From the NCBI RefSeq assembly GCF_040869045.1, contig NC_090320.1, forward strand, positions 254,510,978-254,574,977: a stretch of DNA of 64,000 nt, read 5' to 3'. This document shows, in pieces, positions 11,005-20,342 of this stretch. Under the pieces are notes generated by a model. The model saw only the letters and a program-made list of their open reading frames with translations, searched no databases and was not told the origin of the DNA. A program made the position numbers and the translations under genes. Source of the DNA: Eurosta solidaginis. Lineage: Eukaryota > Arthropoda > Insecta > Diptera > Tephritidae. The stretch's first letter is position 1, and every line of letters begins with the position of its first letter.

Positions 11005-13345
11005 CCCCTTGTTGTCTGACGGTACTCTCCAGTACCACATCTGATTTTGCTACTTTAAAAGCAATCACTAAGTTTTTTACATTATGCAGCCCAACGGTAC
11101 TGTAAAGTAAAAAACGTAGAACATATATAACAGGATTTTTAATAAAATTCGTGGATTCTTTGCTTTTTATGCTCATTGCAAGCAAATGTTTTCCATAGTG
11201 CGGTCACAAATTAGAAGTGGTGTATTATTTTAATTATAACTTGCTAAATTCTTAAAATATCTCTATTATATAAAAAGAAAGTATAAGCTTTGTGAATTTA
11301 GTATTTAGTTTTGAAGATACAAATAACTTTACTTTTTTTGTTTACCAGTGATCTTTGATTTTCCGAAGGAGACTTGTAAGTACCGTCGGGCTCTGTTGTC
11401 CTTGCATTTTCTGATTTTTATACACAGCTTTTTACAAATACTAGTGGATAATGGCTGGAGTCCGCGGAAGATTTTTGTCAGAAAATGAAATTGCTTCCAT
11501 TTTGGAAGAAATTCCAATCGATAATGAGCAAGATACGGATATCGAGAGTGATGATGAAGACGAAGAGATGACTTTTCCGAACGAGGAAGATCAGTTTTTG
11601 ATTGAAGTCCTAAATCAAATTCAGGAAGAAGAAAATGAAGAGACCAATATATTACCAGAAAACGAAAGAAGCACAGTTTTCGAAGAACCATTGCGAAAAT
11701 GGAAAAAAATTGATAAAATCACCGTGGTTTCATAACTTGATTCTGCAGAGGGACCAGTAACTGGATTTTTTGACGATATGGAAACACTAACACAATTTTT
11801 CCTATCTTATATGGAGCCTATTGTGGAAGGAATCATATTTCATTCGAATTTATATGCGGTACAAAAAAACAAAACCTTGAATTTACAAAAAAGTGAATTT
11901 TGGGCATTTATAGGCATAAACAAGTTATCGTCATTATTGGAGTACTAGCAAAGATTTGGCTGTGCCCATAGTATCAAAAACCATGTCCCGAAACATATTC
12001 GATTCAATCTTACGTTTTTTGCACGTAAATGATAATTCTAAAATTCCAGAAAACAACAAGGATCGACTGTTCAAAATTCGCCCTATGATTGAAGGTCTGA
12101 ATCAACGTTTTCCTCAGGTATACCATGGAACGAAGGATCTATCAGTTGACGAATCTATAATTCTTTTTAAAGGTAGAAGTGCTATAAAACAATATTGCCC
12201 TATGAAACCAATTAAGCGTGGTTACAAATTATGGTGCTTGGCGGATCAACGCGGATATATCAAAAAGTTCTCGATATACCAAGGAAAGGACGAAGCTGTC
12301 GAAGAAAAGTACGAAGGATATGGCCTGGGAGAGAGAGTAGTTTTATCTCTCACAGAAGAGGAGTGGGGAAAAATATGTACGTGTACTTTGATAATTATTT
12401 TACAACCGTCAGGCTGCTAGAATTTCTACAAACGCAGAAAGTGTTTGCTTGCGGTACAGTACGAGGAAATTTAAAAGGACTTCCTTCAAACATGAAAGCG
12501 GACAATAAAATTAAAAGAGGCGAGTTCCATTCACGAACAACTATGAACGGTGTAACTTTTTTTAAACGGATTGATAACAAGCCCATACTGTTGGCATCCA
12601 ACTTCCATGGCACTGAGAAAAGTAATGTCCAGAGGAGAGATCGTAAAGGTCAGGCAATGCAAGTTCAATTTCCAACTGCAATTAAAGATTTAATTCATTC
12701 ATGGGTGGCGCAGATCATGCAGATCAGTTGCGTTGTGCATACGGTATAGGCAGGCGATCACAAAAATGGTGGCATAGATTGTTTTGGGGGCTCTTGGAAA
12801 GAGCTTTCGTTAATTCCTACATTGTATATTGCCAAAGTCATGATAAAATGACTCTTCTAGAGTATAGACGATCCGTTGCACAAGGCTTAATGACGCAAAA
12901 AGATGTTGCCAACAAACGCAAGTTGAGTTTTACACCAACACACTCAAGCAAAAAACGTCGTGGAAAAGGTGAGTCAGAACCAAAAGATGTCCGATTAGGT
13001 AATTTGGGAGTACATTGGCCAATATTTTTAGAAAGTCGAGGAAAATGTGAAATGTGCAGTATAAAAAAAATTCAGTCAAAGCCGCATTCGAAATGTCAAC
13101 ACTGCGGAATATTTTTGTGCTGCAATGACAAAAAAACCGTTTTTCCGAATACCATGGCATTAAAGCATAAAAATATGAGCTCTTCTAGCCCGACGGTACT
13201 TCTGAGTACCATATCCTTTTTTTATACTACAATGTCCTTGAAATATTTTGTTTATTTCTTTTGGTTAATATTACATGCCTTTGAATAAAAATATACTAAA
13301 TGATATAACATAAAAGCCTTTTTTCTTGGTTTGGTCAACAAGGCG
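11005..13345 (+). mobile_element. piggyBac-superfamily transposon (2.34 kb, defective)
   Basis: The left end CCCCTTGTTG (11005) and the inverse of the right end, CGCCTTGTTG (ending 13345), match at nine of ten bases. The right flank is TTAA (13346-13349), the left TCAA (11001-11004), which fits the TTAA target duplication of piggyBac with one substitution. Just inside both ends lie palindromes with identical geometry: GGTACT-N4-AGTACC at 11021-11036 and 13195-13210. A further inverted pair, GTACCGTCGGGCT (about 11381) and AGCCCGACGGTAC (13188), lies inside. Length and a single central transposase pseudogene fit the family. Confidence 0.85.
11451..13170 (+). pseudogene. piggyBac-type transposase pseudogene
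   Basis: Cut-and-paste transposase at TTAA sites. The conceptual product runs in order: an acidic N-terminus (about 11451-11735, rich in D and E), a degraded middle, then the RNase H-like core. The three catalytic aspartates are visible: D in LSVDESIILFKGR (about 12140), D in YFDNYFTTVRLL (about 12390) and D in GGADHADQLR (about 12710). A C-terminal cysteine-rich segment (CEMC, then CQHCGIFLCC, about 13048-13120) matches the family's terminal zinc-binding domain. The gene is broken: a stop near 11733, another stop near 11947, and frame changes near 12370 and 12700. Product inactive; identity firm. Confidence 0.92.
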
Positions 13346-13349
13346 TTAA

Positions 13350-13985
13350 GCTGCAGTCGCGGCGATCAGGGCAATGCTCTCACACAGTTCTTCACCAAGA
13401 TGGGTTCTGTAATGCAATGAAGAGACTTCGCTCGGGCCAAACCATGCATCTTTAGTGGGTCATAACGGAAAAGAAGATAATGAAAAGGCCAATGAGTTGA
13501 TAGAGAAGGATAAGCACTCCATGAATCCAACAAGCAGTAAAGGCGTGTAGAGGAGCTTATGTGCAAACCCTAGACTGACAAAGGTGCTAATATATCTAAA
13601 GAGACACGACTGAAAGCTCATAGTAGACATACTGACTAACTAGACACTGTATTTTTCAGTCACATGTTTATAAATTAGACCTGGTCAGTAACAGAAGTTG
13701 TAGGAAGTGCGAGCTGCAGGAAGAATTACTGGTTCTTTGTTCATGTCCTGCGATTGCGAGCTCAAGACTTTAGCTACAAAGCGCGGCAGAGTTGTGACAT
13801 CTCGAGACAGAAACTGAGCTTGGTCCTATAAACTTCCCATATTTGTGAAAAGGACGGCGTTAATCTACAGCATAGTTCTCGGTGCCTCATTGGAGTTTTT
13901 GCGTTTGGTTGTCAAACAAATTGTGGTAAAACTATGGACACATTCAGTCTATGTGAGGCCTTTACCAGGTCAACCAAACCAAATG
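13350..13985 (+). pseudogene. LINE 3' end: RNase H and C-terminal zinc motif remnants
   Basis: Beginning directly at the right TTAA of the piggyBac copy, conceptual translation gives AAVAAIRAML (the residue stretch after the DSQ motif), then GHNGKEDNEKANELIEK near 13460, matching the GHxGIxGNEKADELA signature of LINE RNase H, then CRKCELQEE...CSCPA near 13705-13760, the C-terminal CxxC...CxCP motif. The 3' tail contains CAGTCTATGTGAG at about 13947, also present in the inverted LINE at 24285-25660, so both probably belong to one family. Many stops and frame shifts; non-functional. Confidence 0.7.
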
Positions 13986-14490
13986 AAGAGATAATTGTCC
14001 ACATTCTGTCCTGAGAGGCTTAAGTAAATATATTATCTGCCTTTTCCAAATTAATGAGATCATTTATTAAGGTTTGGTACCATCATTGTGTTATCTATCA
14101 AATTTCTCACTCTTAATAATTTAACTGCCTTAATTAACACTTTAGTTTGCAAATCGATCAATTTCCTTATTAAAATTCAAACACTTTTTTTTCTTGTTTT
14201 CGCATACCTTTAGCTGTATTAAGGATTAACTGAAAACCGCAAAAATGTTGCAGGTCGAACGAACTGCTCAACTAATCGCAATAAAGTTGTGATATGCATC
14301 AACGCCCTTATATTTCTCTGCATTTATATTTGTATGTATGTATGTATGATGGTTCTTTGCTCCATTTGCTATATATAAGCACTAAAGTGGGCTTATTTGA
14401 AAAGTTATTAGCTGTCCTAAGCGCTTTACAGGAGCTAGTAAAGTTTTATTGGCTACATTTTATTGCATATTGTACGGATTTGTGTTGAGC
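13986..14490. other. Unannotated stretch
   Basis: AT-rich sequence between LINE remnant and SINE with a GTATGTATGTATG microsatellite near 14333. Nothing else seen. Confidence 0.5.
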
Positions 14491-14503
14491 ATCTTAAGTC
14501 GAG

Positions 14504-14713
14504 GCGGCCGTCGTGGTGTGATGGTAGCGTGTTCCGCCATCCACATCTAAGCTCTGCCTTTCAGATGCTGTTCGGAGTCGGCATAAAACAAGTAGCTCCC
14601 GTCCCGCCAATTTATAGGAAAAAATCAAGAGGAGCACGATGCAAATTGAAAGACAAGCTCGTCTTAAAATCTCTTTGGAATTTATCGCGCCTTACATAAA
14701 TTTATTTTTTTTT
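14504..14713 (+). mobile_element. tRNA-derived SINE, internally deleted
   Basis: Flanked by the 13-bp duplication ATCTTAAGTCGAG (14491-14503 and 14714-14726). The head GCGGCCGTCGTGGTGTGATGGTAGCG carries the A-box-like segment, but sequence between it and the 3' body, including the B box, is missing. The body (TTCGGAGTCGGCATAAAAC ... TTATCGCGCCTTACAT) and T-rich tail match the complete copy at 30453. Only its 3' end recurs at 20343-20404, where it marks the junction of the segmental duplication. Confidence 0.9.
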
Positions 14714-15458
14714 ATCTTAAGTCGAGTTAAGAAAAATATATATTTTAATTTCATCTTCTCTCTTTAATAATCATTATTGTTTATATCTATTCATAGCCGT
14801 TTATATGCCCACATTCTTCGAATTATGCGAGAGTAATTCAACGTACTTGTAAATTATTTTATTTTTAACGGCTGTGGGAGACACCGACAGTGCTACCTAT
14901 CAAGGTTAGCATGTGGCTTAATTTGAATATGCTCCCTTCTGGAAGACCCTCTACATTCTATGCTTGAGATATCGCTCGATGTATCCAACTTCGCATTATT
15001 CAAGCAAATGCTCGACCACGCTTCAGATACTTCTATAAAGACGACTTTATTATGCTCAATGAATTTTTACTGTAATATGAAGTTTGAAGTTAAGTTGTCT
15101 ATATTATCTCCAAGATCCTGATTTTGAGACCACTTTTTCCAATTTACACCACTAGACCGATGGCTGGTTTTTCAAGCTACGAATTTCACGGCGCACCATC
15201 ATTAACGCCTGAACTTTAACAATTTCGTTAACAAGTCAAGCACATTCAATGAGCAAAGTGTTTATTTATGTGAGAAAGCGAGCACGTTCCAAAACATAAA
15301 ACGCAATTGCAAAGTAACATTAATGACAATGAACTAAGAATACGCTTAAAAAACCCGAAAAAGCTGCAAGCGAATACAGAAAGTTTAAGCCCTTCAGCCT
15401 CATGTGAATACGCGAAGAAACTTAAGAAGATTTTTAATGAGAAAATGAAAAAAAAAAA

Positions 15459-17603
15459 GTAAGGAAGGCTAAGTTCGGGTGTAACCGAACATTACATACT
15501 CAGCTGAGAGCTATGGAGACAAAATAAGGAAAATCACCATGTAGGAAAATGAAACTAGGGTAACCCTGGAATGTTGTTGTATGACATGGGTATCAAATGG
15601 AAGGTATTAAAGAGTATTTTAAGAGAGAGTAGGTCATAGTTCTATGGATGGACGCCATTTAGGGATATCGCCATAAAGGTGGACCAGGGGTGACTCTAGA
15701 ATGTGTTTCTACGATATGGGTATCAAATGAAAGGTGGTAATGAGTATTTTAAAAGGGAGTAATCCTTAGTTCTATAGGTGGACGCCGTTTCGAGATATCG
15801 CGATAAAGGTGGAACAAGGGTAACTCTAGAATGTTTGTACGATATGGCTGTCAAACGAAAGGTGTTACTGAGCATTTTAAGAAGGAGTGGGCATTAGGTC
15901 TACAGGTGGACGCCGTTTCGAGATATCGCCATAAAGGTGGACCAGGGGTAACTCTATAATGTGTTTGTACGATATGGGAATCAAACGAAAGGTGTTACTG
16001 AGCATTTTAAAAGGGAGTGGGCATTAGGTCTATAGGTGGACGCCTTTTCGAAATATCGCCATTACGGCGGACCAGGGGTGACTCTAGAATGTGTTTGTAC
16101 GATATGAGTATCAAATGAAAGATGGTAATGAGTATTTTCAAAGGGAGTGATCCTTAGTTCCATAGGTGGACGCCGTTTCGATATATCGCCATAAAGGTGG
16201 ACGAGGTGTGACTCTATAATGTGTTTGTACGATATGGGTATCAAACGAAAGTTGTTACTGAGCATTTTAAGAGGGAGTGGGCATTAGGTCTATAAGTGGA
16301 CGCCTTTTCGAGATATCGCCATTAGAGTGGGCCAGGGGTGACTCTGTAATGTGTTTGTACGATATGGATATCAAATTAAAGGTATTAATGAGGGTTTTAA
16401 AAGCGAGTGGCCCTTAGATGTATATGTGAAGGCGTTTTCGCGATATCGACCAAAATGTGGACCAGGTGATCCAGAAAATCATCTGCCGGGTACTGCTAAT
16501 TTATTTATATATATATAACAGTATATATAATAACAGTAATCCTGCCAAGATTCCAAACGCTGTTGATTTCGCCTTGTAGAACTTTTTCATTTTCTTCTAC
16601 TTAATATGGTAGGTGTCACACACATTTTACAAAGTTTTTTCCAAAGTTATATTTTGCGTCAATAAACCAATCCAATTACCATGTTTCATCCCTTTTTTCG
16701 TATTTGGTATAGAATTATGGCATTTTTTTCATTTTTTTAATTTTCGATATCGATAAAGTGGGCGTGGTTATGGTCGGATTTCGGCCATTTTTTATACCAA
16801 GATAAAGTGAGTTCAGATAAGTACGTGGACTAAATTTAGTAAAGATATATCGGTTTTTGCTCAAGTTATTGTGTGGAACCACACCCATTTTGAAATTTTC
16901 TTTTATTTTTGTATTTTGTTGCATCATATCATTACTGGAGTTGAATTTTGACTTAATTTACTCATATTCAGTAAAGATATTAAATTTTTTGTTAAAATTT
17001 GATTTTAAAAAAATTTTTTTTAAAAATTGGGCGTGTTCTTCATCCAAATTTGCTAATTTTTACTTAGCACATATATAGTAATAGTAGTAACGTTCCTGCC
17101 AAAATTCATCATGATATCTTCAACGACTGCCAAATTACAGCTTGCAAAACTTTTAAATTACCTTCTTGTAAAAGTGGGCGGTGCCACGCCCGTTGTCCAA
17201 AATCTTACTAATTTTCTATTCTGCGTCATAACATCAACCCATCTACCAAGTTTCATCGCTTTATCCGCCTTTGACAATGAATTATCGCATTTTTTCGAAA
17301 TTTTCGATATCGAAAAAATGGGCGTGGTTATAGTCCGATATCGTTCATTTTAAATAGCAATCTGAGATGAGTGCCCAGGAATCTACATACCAAATTTCAT
17401 CAAGATACCTCAAAATTTACTCAAGTTATCGTGTTAACGGACAGACGGACGGACGGACATGGCTCAATCAAATTTTTTTTCGATACTGATGATTTTGATA
17501 TATGGAAGTCTATATCTATCTCGATTCCTTTATACCTGTACAACCAACCGTTATCCAATCAAAGTTAATATACTCTGTGAGCTCTGCTCAACTGAGTATA
17601 AAA
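15459..17603. mobile_element. DINE-1/Helentron-like element, copy 2, with precise empty site
   Basis: Comparison with the duplicate at 21711-21735 (ATGA8CGTTCGG, no insert) shows that GTAAGGAAGGCTAAG (15459) to CTGAGTATA (about 17600) was inserted in an adenine run. Subterminal inverted repeats are ATACTCAGCTGAGAGCT near 15515 and the inverse near 17575-17600. About seven 130-bp units occupy 15570-16500; the remaining body has AAAAAGTGGGCGTGG blocks and a GACGGACGGACATGGCT tract near 17445. Insertion in an A/T run fits the T-T target preference described for Helentrons. No gene. Confidence 0.85.
15570..16500 (+). repeat. 130-bp tandem repeat array, about 7 units
   Basis: The marker at 15699, 15829, 15957 and 16087 gives a 130-bp period (one unit is short by 2 bases). 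Each unit contains GTTTGTACGATATGGGTATC, a GGTGGACGCC block and CGAGATATCGCC, and aligns along its whole length with the 129-bp Helitron unit. Confidence 0.95.
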
Positions 17604-18299
17604 ATGTTCGGACGCGCACACACACATGCTTACAAGTAGATACAAATATATATTAAGGTTTATTATGCCCTATGAACAAGCAAACGCATATCCTCAGGTG
17701 GTGGCACAATTTCATATGAGCGTTTTAAAGGAAAGGTGTTAGCAAGTCAACGTCAGTCCTTTTTGTTTTCCATACGCCAGCAACTTAAAGATATAGGCAT
17801 GCAAGTCTGTGTTTGTATAAATACATGAAAAATGCTCTGGGCATATGTAGAAACAGTAACAGTTTTTGCATATTTCCTTCCTTATTTGCCTAGAGCATTG
17901 TGTGTATTATAAGGCTACTGGGAGTTTTTTTTCAACTGTTGCCATATACAGTAATACATATTCCCTTAAACGCACTCTTAATTTTAATTTTACCACTTTG
18001 GCTTTCTTTTGTTTATGCATTCATAACAACAAATTCTAGCCAATATTTTTTGTTCAAGTAAAGGAAATTTGAATTGCCTTACAAAACTTGTTTTCGTTGT
18101 TGTTTTTGTACTCTTATCATTACATATTAAAAAATATTACTACGAACAGGTGCATATTTGTGTAAACGTAGCAACTTTGTTTTTAAATATTTATTCATTT
18201 ATTAAATTTGTACCAATTAATTGGTCCTCCATTTTTATCAATGGCTTCATATATTCGATTGGGTATAGACTTGGCTAAATTTTGCAGGAGCATACTGCT

Positions 18300-18739
18300 T
18301 AAATCTTCCCAAGTTTCTTTAACATCCAACTTTAACTCTAACGAGGTCCTGTAGAGGTGTCCTTGAACCTCTTGTCCATAAATTTAGCTCTACAAAGTTC
18401 TTTCGCTGGCTTAGAATCGGGACTGCATGCGGTCCCCGTCATAAGTGGAATGTTGTGTTCTGCAAGCCATTTGAAAGACCCCTTAGAAACATGAAATGAA
18501 ACGTTATCCTGTTAAAAAATGCTGTCTTCATCCATTTTGTCATCTGAAAATCAAACGTCAAGGAAATCGGCCAAACAAACGTCGTGAAAATCATCCAATA
18601 ATTCCTTATAAACTTCAGAACTCATTTTGGGGGGTGCGAGGTAAATTTTTGCATCTCCTCTAGAAGGAATTACTGCATCCACCATTGTGCGTAACAACGA
18701 CGCCCGTTTGTTAATAAAACACTTCGGCGGTGACAGCAT
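18300..18739 (-). pseudogene. Tc1-like transposase remnant (left arm)
   Basis: Read leftwards from 18739: a 62-codon frame (MLSPPKCFINKRAS ...), then in another frame MDEDSIF-stop-QDN, HVSKGSFKWLAEHNIPLM and CSPDSKP. QDN with the later CSPD-x-xP box is the Tc1 family's second catalytic D and its third-residue region (canonical CSPDLNPIEN). A stop precedes QDN and the Glu of the final box is not recognisable here. Paralogous to the right arm at 18760-19090. Not functional. Confidence 0.8.
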
Positions 18740-18759
18740 TATGGCGGCATTTTCTTTGA

Positions 18760-19090
18760 GAGGAAAAGCAGAAAATGCTTCGCACCCCCTAAAATGAGTT
18801 CCAAAGTTTATAAGCAGTTCTTGGACGATGCTCTCGTTTGATTTTCAGATGTTAAAATGGATGAAGACAGCATTTTTCAACAGGTTAACGCTGCCATTCA
18901 TGTTTCTAAGGGGTTTTTCAAATGGCTTACAGAACACAACATTCCACTTATGAAGTGGCCTGCATGCAGTCCCGATTCGAAGCCGGTAGAGAAATTTCGT
19001 AGAGCAAAATTTATGAACAAAAAGTCCACGGACATCTTCACAGGATTCAATTAGAGTTGAATTTGGCTATTAAAGAAGCTTGGTAAAATT
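18760..19090 (+). pseudogene. Tc1-like transposase remnant (right arm)
   Basis: The frame from 18857 reads MDEDSIFQQVNAAIHVSKG ... HNIPLMKWPACSPDSKPVEKF. In intact Tc1 transposases this is FQQDNA(x)nH...WPACSPDLNPIENLW. Here the catalytic Asp is replaced by Val while the Glu of the PVE box remains. About 65 residues are open before decay. Together with the left arm it forms the inverted pair of the palindrome. Confidence 0.85.
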
Positions 19091-20049
19091 TAAGCAGTAT
19101 GCAGCTGCAAAATTTAGCCAAATCGATACCCAATCGAATATATGAAGCCATTGATAAAAATGGAGGACCAATTAATTGGTACAAATTTAATAAATGAATA
19201 AATATTTAAAAACAAAGTTGCTGCGCTTAAACAATATGCACCTGTTCGTAGTAGTATTTTTGAATATGCGATGATACGAGTACAACAACAACAACGAACA
19301 CAAGTTTTTTAAGCAACCCAAATTTCCTTTACTTGAACCAAAGTGGTAAATTTTAAATTGAGAGTGCGTTTAAATGAATATGTATTACTGTATGCTCTTC
19401 TTTTCTTATTTTTATACCCTGATGGATAACATGAATTGAAATGTGATTTTAAAGGTAGGAGGCAGCTTTAAGCTCCTTAAATTTCGGCTCTTATATCAAC
19501 TCTGCTTGTTAATAGATTTTCCTGGCAGTCATCGGTTAGATCCGTGTCCTAACAAAGAAGAGAGAACGTCGCTTTAGGGTAAGCTGTCCAATGTATTGCT
19601 GCGTTTCATCTGCTTGCACTTTAATGCAGATTTGTATTCAGTCAAACTTCAGTTAAATTGCGGTTTGTCGTAGAATGCAGTCACGAGAAATTTAAGCATA
19701 AACGAGTGAACGGACACACACTAAAAGCATCCTCTGGCTGGTAATCATGGGAAAAGGATAATTGAAAAATAGAAAGAAACCACAAGGATGTGATAATCAA
19801 TGACCAGAAGAACAAAAATGAGAAAGAGAAAAAACTGCCAAAAATGAGAGGACTAATGACGTCAATATAGAAGTTAAATTAGGTGACTTATTTTGTTTTA
19901 TTGATTTTGCTACAGTGTGGACAAATGGTGTATATTAGAACGATTGTCCGTCAGCCCTTGTTTCCATACAACCAGGTTTGGTTGTTGTGCCATCATCAGT
20001 GTCGTTTTTCGTTCTTAAATAAGCGCAGGTTTTCTTTAGTTAAAGAAAG

Positions 20050-20342
20050 CTGAGTTTAGTAAAGTTGGAGGTATTGGTCATGGCAACAAGAGCTTTCTTC
20101 GCCTGTACTCGTCTCTACGGCAAAACAGGGACGATATCTCCAAAAATGGTATACTGGACATTTAATACTATTGTAAGGAAACATGATAGGGCATATGAAA
20201 GTAAGAAGAAAATTCATAGGAAATCTCACATTACAACTGCTTGACGTAGTGTCCCCTACGTTCAGAATCTCTCTGTACTTTAAAGTGTCCATTATAGAAA
20301 GAACCCACTGGAAAATAGGAGTCTCTATAATGACCCTGACTC
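20050..20342 (+). pseudogene. LINE fragment, copy within duplication 1
   Basis: Matches 22510-23002 in duplication copy 2 but misses about 200 bases in the RT thumb region. It stops abruptly at about 20342, where SINE 3' sequence begins: this is the duplication breakpoint, not a retrotransposon end. No usable open frame. Confidence 0.75.

Larger units (their letters stand above)
17949..19390. mobile_element. Palindromic (fold-back) Tc1/mariner-type element
   Basis: The ends CAGTAATACATATTC (17949) and its exact inverse (ending 19390) are flanked by TA on both sides, the Tc1/mariner target duplication. Inverted similarity continues inward: left arm 17949-18640, right arm 18779-19390, separated by about 140 bases. 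The left arm has an extra 50 bases near 17998-18047. Each arm carries a Tc1-like transposase remnant, pointing away from the centre. The whole unit could fold into one long hairpin. A head-to-head double copy of one transposon, ending in short TIRs, explains the structure. Confidence 0.85.
17858..19537. other. Segment unique to duplication copy 1
   Basis: Copy 2 joins the equivalents of 17857 and 19538 directly (AGAAACAGT followed by ATCCGGGTCC at about 21980). The segment is larger than the Tc1 palindrome inside it, so either copy 2 suffered a deletion or more than one insertion took place in copy 1. Confidence 0.8.
14660..20342 (+). repeat. Tandem segmental duplication, copy 1
   Basis: From inside the SINE 3' end this unit runs through a region starting at about 14727 that recurs at 20414-20433 plus 21011-21725, then 17604-17857 (recurs at 21727-21980), then 19538-20342 (recurs at 21985-23002). 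Copy 1 additionally contains a DINE-like insertion (15459-17603) and sequence 17858-19537 with the palindromic Tc1 element. It lacks about 200 bases of LINE sequence near 20178 that copy 2 keeps. Visual identity is roughly 85-95 percent. Confidence 0.9.
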
